From: Phycisphaerales bacterium
Lineage (GTDB): Bacteria > Planctomycetota > Phycisphaerae > Phycisphaerales > UBA1924
Reading direction: 5' to 3'
Length of the DNA stretch: 64,000 nt
Assembly (NCBI GenBank): GCA_020845755.1
Contig: JADLFE010000061.1
Coordinates: 1 to 64,000, forward strand
Within the stretch, counting starts at the first letter, position 1, and each line of letters begins with the position of its first letter. Under the pieces are notes generated by a model. That model made no database searches. It was not told the DNA's origin and saw nothing but the letters and a program-made list of their open reading frames with translations. Below are positions 49,192 to 57,625 of the stretch, in pieces. Both the position numbers and the translations under genes were made by a program.

Positions 49192-50673
49192 TCAGATCTT
49201 GAAGCGGCCCACCAGCGACTGCAGGCGTTCGGCCTGGCCCGACAACGCCGTGGCGCATTCCGCGGCCTGGCCCGCGCCCGCCGAGGATTCCTTGGCGACC
49301 GCGTTGATGTGCTCGATCGTCTTGGCGATCTGCTCGCTGGCGGCGGACTGTTCCTCCGCGGCGGCGGCGATCGAGGAGATCATCCCGCCCAGGTTCTGCG
49401 AGCTGGCGACGATGCGCCCCAGCGCGTCGCCCGCCGAGTTGGCGAGTTCCACGCCGCTGGTCGCCCGCTTGGCGCCCGCGTCGATCTTGGAGACCGCGAC
49501 GGACGTGCCGCCCTGGATCTCCTTGATGCTCTTGGCGACCTCGTCGGTGGCCTGGGTAGTGCGTTCGGCGAGCTTGCGGACCTCGTCGGCGACGACGGCG
49601 AAGCCGCGTCCGTGCTCGCCGGCGCGGGCGGCCTCGATGGCGGCGTTGAGGGCCAGCAGGTTGGTCTGCTCGGCGATCTCGTTGATAACCTCGATGATCT
49701 GTCCGATCTGCTCGCTCTGCTTGCCCAGATCGGTGACGGCCTGTGCCGACTGTCCCACCTGGTCCGCGATCGCGTGCATTTCCTCGACCGAGCTGCGGAC
49801 GATCTTGCCGCCCTCACCCGCGTCACGGCTGGAATCCTCGGCGGCCTTGGAGGCGTCGGCGCTCTTGCGGGCGACCTCGGCGACGCTGGCGGTCATTTCC
49901 TCGACCGCGGCCGAGACCTGGACGGTCTGCGACTCCTGCTTGGACAGGCCGGCGGCCATCTCTTCGGAGCTGGCGGCGATCTGACGCGCGGTGCCGGCAA
50001 CTTCCTGTGTCGCGCTGGCGACCTCACCGACAAGGCTGTGTACCTGATCGAGGAACTTGTCGAACCCGGCGGAAACGGCGCCGATCTCGTCGGTGCGCTG
50101 GATGTTCAGGCGCTTGCGAAGGTCGCCGTCGCCGCTGCAGAGTTCGTTGAGAGAACCGATGAGTCTGTTGAGCGGGCGTGTGAGAAGGACGCGCAGGCCC
50201 CACACGAGCAGGCCGATCGCGCTGGCGACAATGGGAACGCTGACAAACAGGCCGCTCTTGACGAACCCGGCGATCTGGGCCTCGACGGTGGCCATGGGGA
50301 AGGAGACCTCGTAGGCGCCGTGCATGTCGCCGGACTTCCAGCCTTCCATCTTGAAGCCGACGGGGTCCTTGCCGTCGAAGGCGCCCTTCTCGTCCTTGGC
50401 GTCGTACTTGGCGGGATCGCCGTGACAGACCATGCACGAGGCGTCCAGTTTGATCGCCCGCATGTAGTGATAGGTATCAGTCTTCTCGTCGATGCGACCG
50501 ATGGACTCGCCGGTCCCCGCGCTGACCTGAGCGACCAGGTCGCGGAGCATATGCTCGCGGAATGAGCCCTTTTCGGGTTCGTTCTTGATGTTACGCGCGT
50601 CGAAGGCGACGACCTTGAAGTCCAAGTGTTCGCGCTTGGCTGCTTCGGACGCCGCGTTCCAGCCGACGATCAC
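49192..50673 (-). CDS. Downstream part of the split chemoreceptor
   Basis: If translated alone from the GTG at 50673, it would give 493 residues with the heme motif C-M-V-C-H but no first membrane helix, so the sensor would stay in the cytoplasm and heme attachment would fail. I see no ribosome site before 50673. It is best read as part of the pseudogene entry. Confidence 0.6.
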   Translation of the reverse strand: MIVGWNAASEAAKREHLDFKVVAFDARNIKNEPEKGSFREHMLRDLVAQVSAGTGESIGRIDEKTDTYHYMRAIKLDASCMVCHGDPAKYDAKDEKGAFDGKDPVGFKMEGWKSGDMHGAYEVSFPMATVEAQIAGFVKSGLFVSVPIVASAIGLLVWGLRVLLTRPLNRLIGSLNELCSGDGDLRKRLNIQRTDEIGAVSAGFDKFLDQVHSLVGEVASATQEVAGTARQIAASSEEMAAGLSKQESQTVQVSAAVEEMTASVAEVARKSADASKAAEDSSRDAGEGGKIVRSSVEEMHAIADQVGQSAQAVTDLGKQSEQIGQIIEVINEIAEQTNLLALNAAIEAARAGEHGRGFAVVADEVRKLAERTTQATDEVAKSIKEIQGGTSVAVSKIDAGAKRATSGVELANSAGDALGRIVASSQNLGGMISSIAAAAEEQSAASEQIAKTIEHINAVAKESSAGAGQAAECATALSGQAERLQSLVGRFKI

Positions 50674-50718
50674 CGGGATCGTCTTGAAGAACCGCGTCGT
50701 GGTGTAGTCGCCGCCGTT

Positions 50719-50976
50719 CTAGACGATCTCAACCGTCTCGGCAACGAGCTTCTCGGTGTCGAACGCGCCGGACTGATGGATCTGCGACGCCTGGTTCTTG
50801 GCCTCATCAGCGACAGCGGTAAAGCCCGCGGCCTTCTCGGCCATGGCTTCCTGCGCTTCCTTGGCGTACGACTTCACGAACACGGCATAGTTGATCGCGA
50901 TCGACCCAACCAGCAGTATCACGGTCGCCCCGATGATCTTGGTCGAAAGCCCAAGCCCTTTGAGTCCGGCAGCCAT
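50719..50976 (-). CDS. Upstream part of the split chemoreceptor
   Basis: 85 residues from ATG 50976 (GGGAG 9 nt upstream; ATG 50985 is the alternative): membrane helix and the first helix of the sensor domain, ending at the TAG. It cannot signal alone. Confidence 0.6.
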   Translation of the reverse strand: MAAGLKGLGLSTKIIGATVILLVGSIAINYAVFVKSYAKEAQEAMAEKAAGFTAVADEAKNQASQIHQSGAFDTEKLVAETVEIV

Positions 50977-51005
50977 GGCACGCATCTCCCGTTGTTGCCT
51001 GTGAG

Positions 51006-51030
51006 CGCGGCATGCTTATCAGGCCGCGCG
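51006..51030 (-). other. Hairpin in the leader of the split chemoreceptor
   Basis: GCGCGGC/GCCGCGC, 7 bp with an 11-nt loop, about 30-54 nt before the start. Role unknown. Confidence 0.3.
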
Positions 51031-51261
51031 TGTGAGTGTCCATGCGCAGCATCGGCATCGGAAAGAGCGACCATCAGGTACAGATTCACGAGTCCGTGAA
51101 AAATCAGATCTTCGGGTGTTTCACGGGGGCATATACCTAACGGACACGGGAATGTGTTATGCGCGGCACAGGCCGACATGGCATCCACGCCGATGAGGGC
51201 CGGGATCGGTTATCGGTGCGTTCGCTCTGGATGGGTGATGCTCGTGTGGGCCGGGTGGGGC

Positions 51262-53274
51262 CTAACTCTTGACAGGCGCCGCGGGCGCGCCCGGGTTGGC
51301 GGTGTCTGACCTTTGTTCTCGCTCAAACCTGAAGTTGGCCCGCACCTTCATCTGCTCAAAATCGAAGGGGTTATTCGGGGCGGCGGCAAACGCGGCGCGC
51401 ACCTCATCGCTGGCCATCGCCCGCGCCGCCGAACTCTGCATAAGGATCCAATCCTCCTGGGTTAGCGGGCGGTGGACCATGAGTTGTGCAATCACGAGCG
51501 TCGAGAGTTTCGGGTTGGACACGGCCACGACGCGATCCGCCGGCGGCAGGTCCGCCGCTGGCTTGAGCGGATCGAGTTTGCCCGCCGCCGTCATCATCGC
51601 GTCGCGGAGTGCCTGATCGTCCAGCGCCTTGTGGGGGGGCTCGATGGTGGTGAAGCGGTTCATGGTCAGGTTCTTGAGTGGCTCGATCGCGCCGATGGGC
51701 GCGGTCTCGTCGGGCTTCCGTGGGAGTTGATCGTTGACCAATTTGGCAACGGCCAGCAGCCCCTCGCTGTTCGTCAACGCCTTGTAGTTGTCCGCCTCGC
51801 CCTTGAGTTTCTCGAAAGCCGCCAGACGCTTGAAATCATCCGTCGCCTGCTTCTTCACCTCGTCGACCGACGCGGCGCTCGACTCGGGCTTGCCGTCGAG
51901 GATGGTGAAGTAGTATCGATTCCCCGCGCCGTCTGCGACGGGCATCTCGACAAAGGGGATGCCGAACTGGAGCGGCACTTCCGCCATCTGGGCGTCGGTG
52001 GTCCCGGTCAGTTCTTTGGTCTCGACCGCCTTCTGGGCGAAGGCGACGTTTCGAGCGCCGATGCGGACTGTGGCCATCCCGATGCCGGAGAGTTGGCGCA
52101 GGTCGCGCGAGGTCAGCCATTCGGCGGTCCGGACCGTGATGGTGGGCAGGGGCATGTTCACGCCGGTGCGTTGCTTGACCTGTTCAACGGCGGACTGCGC
52201 GATCGCCTCCCACGTGGGGCGCGCCGACGCCCAGTCGGGCGGGACGACGTGATAGCCGTTCTCGGTCGGGAGTTTCCGCAGGACGCGCTGCACTTCGGCC
52301 TTGATCGCCTCGTCGGCGTCGGAAACGACGCGGTCGGCGCGCTCCGAACGCAACTGGCTCTCGATCTTCTGGCGTTCGGCGGCGAAGCCGGCCGGGTCCT
52401 TGGCGCGGTCGATGCTCTGACGCTTGCGAACGTCGACGGGGTCGATCTGGATCGCCTCCGCGATCGCGGCGCGGTCGAGCGTGAGGTACTCGAGTTTCAC
52501 GCGCGCGGGGAGGAGATATCCCACGCCCGTGTCGCCCTCGCCCGGCTTGGTGTTCTTGTACTTCTCGAACTGTTCCGCGAGTTGCTCGGGGGTCGGGTCG
52601 GGCATCGCGTGCATGAACGCATCGGCGCCGACGACCACGGCGTCGAACTCGGCGCGATCGAATCGTTTCGCGGCGTCGATGAGCGTTCGCTTATCGCTGA
52701 ACCGGGCGGCACCCTCGAACGCGCTGCGCATCCGCTCGATACCGCGTGCTTCGGCCAGGGCCAGGTACACCTGGTCTGTCGACTGCCGCGATTCGCCCGC
52801 GGCGCGGTTGACGATCCCGGGCATCACCTCTTCGGCCTGCTTCAGGTACCGATCACGCATCTGCGGGCTCTGCTGCCACAGGTAGTCGGCCATCTCACGC
52901 ATCTCGGCGTATGCCAACTGCTGGGCCAGCAGCACCTTGGGGAGTTCCCAGTCCTTCCCGTCCTGCTCGCCGCCGATGAAGCCGCCGGCTCGGGCCTCGC
53001 GCGCCAGCAGATACCAGTGCGTTCCGTCGGCGATCGGCGTCCCCACAGCGGCGGCGATGAACTGCGGCATGATCTGCTTCACGACGCGGAAGTTCATGTC
53101 GGCAGCGAACAGTTCACGCTGGCGGATGCCGTCGTCCCCGATGTGGGCCACCACCGCCTTCATCGGATCGCCGCGCATCTCGTTGATCGCTTGCGGCATG
53201 AGGAAGGCGACCATGAGCAGCACGCCGCCCACGACGAGGATGTACTTGTTGTACTTGCGGAGGACTTTGACCAT
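51262..53274 (-). CDS. SurA/PpiD-like periplasmic protein without a clear PPIase domain
   Basis: The 670-residue product has an N-terminal membrane anchor (Y-I-L-V-V-G-G-V-L-L-M-V-A-F-L-M-P) followed by a SurA_N/PpiD-like helical chaperone region (I-G-D-D-G-I-R-Q-R-E-L) and a long body. The rotamase signature of SurA/PpiD was not recognised, although V-E-M-P-V-A-D-G-A-G-N-R-Y-Y may be its remnant. A role in folding exported proteins at the inner-membrane face is inferred. GGGAG lies 9 nt before the ATG. Confidence 0.7.
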   Translation of the reverse strand: MVKVLRKYNKYILVVGGVLLMVAFLMPQAINEMRGDPMKAVVAHIGDDGIRQRELFAADMNFRVVKQIMPQFIAAAVGTPIADGTHWYLLAREARAGGFIGGEQDGKDWELPKVLLAQQLAYAEMREMADYLWQQSPQMRDRYLKQAEEVMPGIVNRAAGESRQSTDQVYLALAEARGIERMRSAFEGAARFSDKRTLIDAAKRFDRAEFDAVVVGADAFMHAMPDPTPEQLAEQFEKYKNTKPGEGDTGVGYLLPARVKLEYLTLDRAAIAEAIQIDPVDVRKRQSIDRAKDPAGFAAERQKIESQLRSERADRVVSDADEAIKAEVQRVLRKLPTENGYHVVPPDWASARPTWEAIAQSAVEQVKQRTGVNMPLPTITVRTAEWLTSRDLRQLSGIGMATVRIGARNVAFAQKAVETKELTGTTDAQMAEVPLQFGIPFVEMPVADGAGNRYYFTILDGKPESSAASVDEVKKQATDDFKRLAAFEKLKGEADNYKALTNSEGLLAVAKLVNDQLPRKPDETAPIGAIEPLKNLTMNRFTTIEPPHKALDDQALRDAMMTAAGKLDPLKPAADLPPADRVVAVSNPKLSTLVIAQLMVHRPLTQEDWILMQSSAARAMASDEVRAAFAAAPNNPFDFEQMKVRANFRFEREQRSDTANPGAPAAPVKS

Positions 53275-53341
53275 CGAAGAAGGCTCCCGTTGGGGGCTCT
53301 GGCCTCAGCGCGGGCGCGACGAGACCATTTGGAGAGTGTAG

Positions 53342-54511
53342 GTGCGCTCGGAGCGAGGGGGGTATATGTGGGTTGAACACGGCGCCACCGTTGACACCGC
53401 CGCCGTAGTCGGTAGTCTGCTCGAGTCAGCACTGCTCCACTCGTCGAACAGGAGTGCAACGAATGCCCCGCAATCCCGCAATCCCGCAATCCCGCGATCC
53501 CGATCGAGCATCCTGGGATTCCTCCTCATCGTGATGGCCGCTCTCTGCATCGTGGCGCCGTCCGCATTCGCCCAGCCGGGTGTCCATGACTGGGATGGCG
53601 ACGGCATCGATGATCCATTTCAGGATGTTCCCAAGGCGAATCATCACCAATTGAAAGTCTGGTTCAGTTCGGCAGGTCCGGCCGAAGGACGAAGCGCCGA
53701 CGTTCTCATCACGGAGCGATACGCGGATCAGACCGCGCTCTTCACGAGGATCTCCGTCGACTCGGATTTGGACGGCGACGGCGTGCGGGAGATCACCACG
53801 CTTGGCACCATCAACAACCCCGAGACAAGCGCCGACGTGACCGTCTTGTCCATTTACGCGTCAACCACCGGGCAGCCCATCATGTCCTTTTACGGCACCG
53901 GCTCCGATGTTCTCATGTCGGTGTTCGAGGGGCGTGCCACCGGCAATCTCGTCGACGAACTCTTGCTCCAAATCGGCGAGGAGACAGAGGTAACGCCGGG
54001 GTTCGTTCTTGATCGACTGCCAGCCTTGGACCTCGCGTCCCGCCATCGGAACGGCATCGCGCGGACCTATGAGTGGGAGCATTTCGAGACTACTCGTTAT
54101 GTCCTTCGCTTGATTGACCCCAATCCGGGCTTCTGGCTGCTAAACATCGACAATTTCAAGAAAGTTACTGATATCGCGACAAGAAAATCGACTGAAAAGT
54201 ACCCGAATAAAGACGATGATAACAAGAGGAATGCCCTCCGGCACGCGCTTTGGCAGTTCATGCTCACATGTCTATTCGGAGAGGGAGCCGCCAGGGACAT
54301 CGGGAACATCCACGAGGACTACTCGAAGGATCCATGCGACACCGCCATCGATCAGTTCAATAACAACGCGGCGCGCCGGAAGGCTACTCCAGAAGCGTGC
54401 GCGAACTCCCCCATCGAACAGCTCTGCGACGACATGATGCAAGCGATCGAGGATGGGGAATTCGTGATCTCACCGGACGATCCCCGTCTCAACGGCGCGT
54501 GCCAGTCGTGA
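53342..54511 (+). CDS. Secreted protein with DUF6973-like C-terminus; start out of frame through an 8-bp repeat
   Basis: The literal open frame runs from GTG 53342, but it places a perfect signal peptide (S-S-I-L-G-F-L-L-I-V-M-A-A-L ... S-A-F-A-Q) at residues 55-78. The natural start, ATG 53463 behind AGGAG (8 nt) and a promoter at 53391-53418, is out of frame because of four 8-bp units at 53471-53502; removing one unit restores the frame exactly. The C-terminal part (N-A-L-R-H-A-L-W-Q ... H-E-D-Y ... D-Q-F-N-N-N-A) resembles the DUF6973 pattern. Function unknown. Confidence 0.65.
   Translation: MRSERGGYMWVEHGATVDTAAVVGSLLESALLHSSNRSATNAPQSRNPAIPRSRSSILGFLLIVMAALCIVAPSAFAQPGVHDWDGDGIDDPFQDVPKANHHQLKVWFSSAGPAEGRSADVLITERYADQTALFTRISVDSDLDGDGVREITTLGTINNPETSADVTVLSIYASTTGQPIMSFYGTGSDVLMSVFEGRATGNLVDELLLQIGEETEVTPGFVLDRLPALDLASRHRNGIARTYEWEHFETTRYVLRLIDPNPGFWLLNIDNFKKVTDIATRKSTEKYPNKDDDNKRNALRHALWQFMLTCLFGEGAARDIGNIHEDYSKDPCDTAIDQFNNNAARRKATPEACANSPIEQLCDDMMQAIEDGEFVISPDDPRLNGACQS
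53391..53418 (+). promoter_or_regulatory. Putative promoter of the repeat-controlled operon
   Basis: TTGACA (53391-53396), 16-bp spacer, TAGTCT (53413-53418). It lies downstream of GTG 53342 and 45 bp upstream of ATG 53463, which supports the ATG as the real start. Confidence 0.5.
53471..53502 (+). repeat. 8-bp tandem repeat (CAATCCCG)x3 plus CGATCCCG
   Basis: Three perfect units and one with a single change, starting 6 bp after the ATG codon at 53463-53465. Eight is not a multiple of three, so each unit gained or lost shifts the frame. Loss of one unit joins this ATG to the signal-peptide frame. Confidence 0.95.
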
Positions 54512-55053
54512 CCGAGGCTCGTTCTAAAACCCAATCGACGAGCGCCCGATCAAGGGCGGATGGCCCCAAGCGGTCACGAATCGCCGGTCTTGCCGTCGTC
54601 GGCGTCGTGCTCGCTTCGTTGATCGTTGTCGTCTCGATCTGGCGGCGCGCGCCGGTAATCTCCTTGAAGGAGATGATCCAGGAAACCAATGACGGTGATC
54701 GGATCATCAACGCCGTGCTCCGATACCGCGACGACCGGCGAGCCATGCCCGCGCGTATCGAAGACCTTGTGCCGGGATACATTGCGGAAGTGCCCGCATC
54801 GCCCCTGGGCGCTTGGAGTATTGGAACGGCGAGTCCGGGGCGTCCGGCTGAAAGCGAGTTTTCCGTCAGGCTTGTTTTGCACGATGACGCACGCCGACAC
54901 CGCACCGGATATGAGCGCATCGCCTGCTATGTTGAAATCGGAAAGCGAGCGGACTGGCGCGCTATTCCGCTCGACGAACCGGCCAGCGGCTTCTCATTAC
55001 GATTGCCGGAATCGCTCCGGCTGCGGCAAGCGGCGATCCAGTGGACGAAGTGA
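54508..55053 (+). CDS. Single-pass membrane protein with pseudopilin-like C-terminal pattern
   Basis: The 181-residue product starts at a GTG overlapping the previous stop (GTGA), so it is translationally coupled. It has a basic Ser/Arg-rich lead, a membrane helix (I-A-G-L-A-V-V-G-V-V-L-A-S-L-I-V-V-V), then a D-x-I-I-N-A-V-L-R-Y-R-D-D ... P-A-R-I-E-D-L-V-P-G-Y-I pattern like the globular part of type II pseudopilins, without the prepilin cleavage site. Its expression should follow the repeat state of the upstream gene only if that gene is translated to its end. Confidence 0.65.
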   Translation: MTEARSKTQSTSARSRADGPKRSRIAGLAVVGVVLASLIVVVSIWRRAPVISLKEMIQETNDGDRIINAVLRYRDDRRAMPARIEDLVPGYIAEVPASPLGAWSIGTASPGRPAESEFSVRLVLHDDARRHRTGYERIACYVEIGKRADWRAIPLDEPASGFSLRLPESLRLRQAAIQWTK

Positions 55054-55197
55054 GGCCAATGCATAGCCCAGGAACCTGGGCTCGTGGAAAAGTACCAGGC
55101 ACCCCGTGAATGAAAAGAAGCTTCCACAGAACTCTCGCACGCATCAAAGCGAGCATGGGTCTGGCCCGCATTCCAAGTAATCTCTTTCTGTGCAACG

Positions 55198-55224
55198 AAA
55201 AACGCCCCGGAGGGCCGGGGCGTT
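55198..55224 (-). terminator. Intrinsic terminator of rpsD
   Basis: Minus-strand stem AACGCCCCGG/CCGGGGCGTT (10 bp, 4-nt loop) followed by five T. It lies 27 bp after the rpsD stop. Confidence 0.85.
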
Positions 55225-55250
55225 CTGATTCGTCAACCTGCGGAGACGGC

Positions 55251-55850
55251 TTAGCGATAGAACTCGACGATGAGGTTGGCGTTGATATCGAACGGAATCT
55301 GGTCCGGCGTCGGGAGCGACACGATCTTGATGTTCAGTTCGGCGGGGTTGAAGTTGATCCAGCCGGCGACCTCGTGGCCCGCCAGCGACTCCATCGCCTC
55401 ACGCGCGACCTTCCCGATCTTCTCCTTGAACGTCACCACGTCGCCAACCTTGACCAAGTAACTGGGGCGGTCGACCTTCCGGCCGTTGACCTTCACGTGC
55501 CCGTGGGCGACGAGCTGGCGAGCGCCCCAGATCGTGCGGGCCAGGCCGGCGCGGCGGACGACGTTGTCAAGCCGACGCTCGAGGAGCTGAAGGAGCACGT
55601 CGCCGGTGTTGCCGGGGCGACGGCTGGCCTCCGCGATGAAGCGGCGGAACTGTGCTTCCTGCACGCAGTAGTGATACTTGAGTTTCTGCTTCTCGTTGAG
55701 GCGCACGCCGTAGTCACGCAGGCGACGCCCGCGGAAGCCGTGCATGCCGGGCGTCGTAAGCTGACGCTTGGACGTGTGCTTGGGGGTATCGACGATCGGC
55801 ACGCCGACGCGACGGGACAATTTGAGCTTGGGACCTGTGTAACGGGCCAT
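55251..55850 (-). CDS. rpsD: 30S ribosomal protein S4
   Basis: S4 nucleates 30S assembly on 16S rRNA. The 199-residue product starts M-A-R-Y-T-G-P-K, contains the N-domain (G-M-H-G-F-R-G-R-R-L-R-D-Y-G) and the S4 RNA-binding fold (R-L-D-N-V-V-R-R-A-G-L-A, H-G-H-V-K-V-N-G). The zinc-binding cysteines of some S4 proteins are absent. GGAGG precedes the ATG. The gene stands alone, outside the usual rpsM-rpsK-rpsD-rpoA cluster. Confidence 0.96.
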   Translation of the reverse strand: MARYTGPKLKLSRRVGVPIVDTPKHTSKRQLTTPGMHGFRGRRLRDYGVRLNEKQKLKYHYCVQEAQFRRFIAEASRRPGNTGDVLLQLLERRLDNVVRRAGLARTIWGARQLVAHGHVKVNGRKVDRPSYLVKVGDVVTFKEKIGKVAREAMESLAGHEVAGWINFNPAELNIKIVSLPTPDQIPFDINANLIVEFYR

Positions 55851-56106
55851 GGGAAATCCTCCGTCCTCACCCGCATGAGCCTTTCGGCCGTTCTGGCGGG
55901 GGGTGTCACCGTGTGTGGCTGGTCGGCCTTGGTGACGATCTGCGCCGGGGTGCCGCGGCTGCGGTCCGGCTAGGTGTGATCCGGGCAAACGACAGGGTGA
56001 ATGAAAGGAATGTCGCCCGTTCAGGTCAAGCCCATGGAAAACCTCCCCGAATCGGCGCGCGGTTCCGCTATGATCGACCGCCGCACCCCTCGGGAGACGC
56101 CGCCGA

Positions 56107-57606
56107 ATGACTCGCACGCTGTCACTCCCCGTGCTCGCCCACCCTTCACGTCTCCACGCCCCGGCGGTCCCGCCCGAAAAGAAAGAAAAATGCGCGGTTT
56201 TCGGCGTGTGGGGACACCCGCACGCCGCCCGAATCTCGTACCTCGGGCTCTATGCCCAGCAGCACCGCGGGCAGGAATCCGCCGGGATCGCCGTCTCCAA
56301 CGGCAAGGTCATCAGTGCCCAGACGGGCATGGGCCTGGTCGCCGAGGTCTTCAGCGATCGAGTGCTCTATGAACTCGATTCGCTGGGCGGGAAGGGCGCG
56401 ATCGGGCACAACCGCTATTCCACCGCGGGCGGCTCGGTCGCCTGCAACGCCCAGCCGCTGCTGGAGTCGTATATCCGTGGTCAGGTCGCGGTGGCGCACA
56501 ACGGCAACCTGATCAACAGCGACGCGCTGCGCCGGCACTTCGAAGAGGCCGGGCACCTTTTCCATACGACCAGCGACACCGAGGTCATCATCCACCTGCT
56601 GGCCACGCCGCAGCAGCAGAAAGCCCCCGATCCTCTGGCCGCCACGCTGCGCCGGTTGCAGGGCGCGTTCAGCCTGGTGTTCCTGTTCGCGGATCGGATC
56701 GAGGCGGTGCGCGATCCGTGGGGATGGCGCCCGCTGGTTCTCGGCAAGATCGAGAACGGCACGGACAAGCCGTACTGGGTCGTCGCCAGCGAGACGGTGG
56801 CGCTGGACGTGTGCGGCGCGACGTACGTCCGCGAGGTCGAACCGGGCGAGATCGTGACGATCAACGACGCGGGGATTTCGAGCCGCCACTTTGCCCATCC
56901 CGCCGAGCAGCCGGCCCACTGCGTGTTCGAGCACGTCTATTTCGCCAACCCCGCGAGCATCGTCTTCGGTCAGAACGTGCAGAGCGTCCGCGAGATGCTG
57001 GGCGAGACGCTGGCCAAGGAAGCGGGTGTGCCGGCGGATTACGTGATGCCGATGCCCGACTCGGGGCGCTCGGCCGCGTCGGGCTATGCGCGGGCCAGCG
57101 GCATTCCGTACCGCGAGGGCATCGTCCCCAACCGCTACGTCGGGCGGACGTTCATCAAGCCGACGCAGACGGAGCGCCAGGCGGCGGTGCGCCTGAAACT
57201 GAATGTCATCGCCGAGATCGTCAAGGGCAAGCGGATCGTGGTTGTCGACGACTCGATCGTCCGCGGCACGACGACCAAGGCCAAGATGGACCAATTGCGC
57301 CAGGCCGGCGCCAAGGAAATCCACCTGCGCATCTCGTGCCCGCCGATCAAGCACCCGTGCTATTTCGGCGTGGACTTCGCGGAGCGATCGCAGCTCATCG
57401 CGCACGGGCGGAGTGTCGAGGACATCCGCAAGTACCTGGGCGTCGACACGCTGCACTACCTCAGCCTCGAGGGCCTGCTCTCGTGCGTGAACCGCCCGGC
57501 GGGGCACTACTGCACCGCGTGCTACTCGGGCGAATATCGCCTGGATCCCACGCACCCCTCGACCGAGGTCATCATCGAGGACGAGCAGATGCGCATGTTT
57601 GCGTGA
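56107..57606 (+). CDS. purF: Amidophosphoribosyltransferase (PurF)
   Basis: PurF makes phosphoribosylamine from PRPP and glutamine, the first step of purine synthesis. The 499-residue product has a 28-residue propeptide before the catalytic Cys29 (E-K-C-A-V-F-G), the glutaminase domain (Y-A-Q-Q-H-R-G-Q-E-S-A-G, H-N-R-Y-S-T-A), and the PRPP site V-V-V-D-D-S-I-V-R-G-T-T. The C-terminal C-V-N-R-P-A-G-H-Y-C-T-A-C of Fe-S-containing enzymes is present. It is divergent from rpsD. Confidence 0.96.
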   Translation: MTRTLSLPVLAHPSRLHAPAVPPEKKEKCAVFGVWGHPHAARISYLGLYAQQHRGQESAGIAVSNGKVISAQTGMGLVAEVFSDRVLYELDSLGGKGAIGHNRYSTAGGSVACNAQPLLESYIRGQVAVAHNGNLINSDALRRHFEEAGHLFHTTSDTEVIIHLLATPQQQKAPDPLAATLRRLQGAFSLVFLFADRIEAVRDPWGWRPLVLGKIENGTDKPYWVVASETVALDVCGATYVREVEPGEIVTINDAGISSRHFAHPAEQPAHCVFEHVYFANPASIVFGQNVQSVREMLGETLAKEAGVPADYVMPMPDSGRSAASGYARASGIPYREGIVPNRYVGRTFIKPTQTERQAAVRLKLNVIAEIVKGKRIVVVDDSIVRGTTTKAKMDQLRQAGAKEIHLRISCPPIKHPCYFGVDFAERSQLIAHGRSVEDIRKYLGVDTLHYLSLEGLLSCVNRPAGHYCTACYSGEYRLDPTHPSTEVIIEDEQMRMFA

Positions 57607-57625
57607 GCGCCTTCGGGTCCGTGGG

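Larger units (their letters stand above)
49192..50976 (-). pseudogene. Heme-sensor (Tll0287-like) chemoreceptor split by an in-frame TAG
   Basis: Two frames in the same register, 50976-50719 and 50718-49192, are separated only by TAG at 50719-50721. Joined, they make one 594-residue receptor: membrane helix (I-I-G-A-T-V-I-L-L-V-G-S-I-A-I-N), outer Tll0287/DUF3365-like domain with heme site C-M-V-C-H, second helix, HAMP, MCP tip. The stop falls in the conserved part just before [14 protein letters not shown]. No other disruption is seen, so the mutation is recent, a sequencing error, or read through. Confidence 0.8.

Noticed and set aside
47037..49202. 721-residue plus-strand frame opposite the first chemoreceptor
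   Set aside because: Leu/Gly/Asp-rich antisense of the heptad-coded MCP; the minus strand has all domains.
50719..50721. Pyrrolysine or selenocysteine readthrough at the amber codon
   Set aside because: Pyrrolysine machinery is not expected in this lineage and nothing in the window supports it; selenocysteine uses TGA.
53471..53502. CRISPR-like repeat
   Set aside because: The units are 8 bp without spacers; simple tandem repeat.
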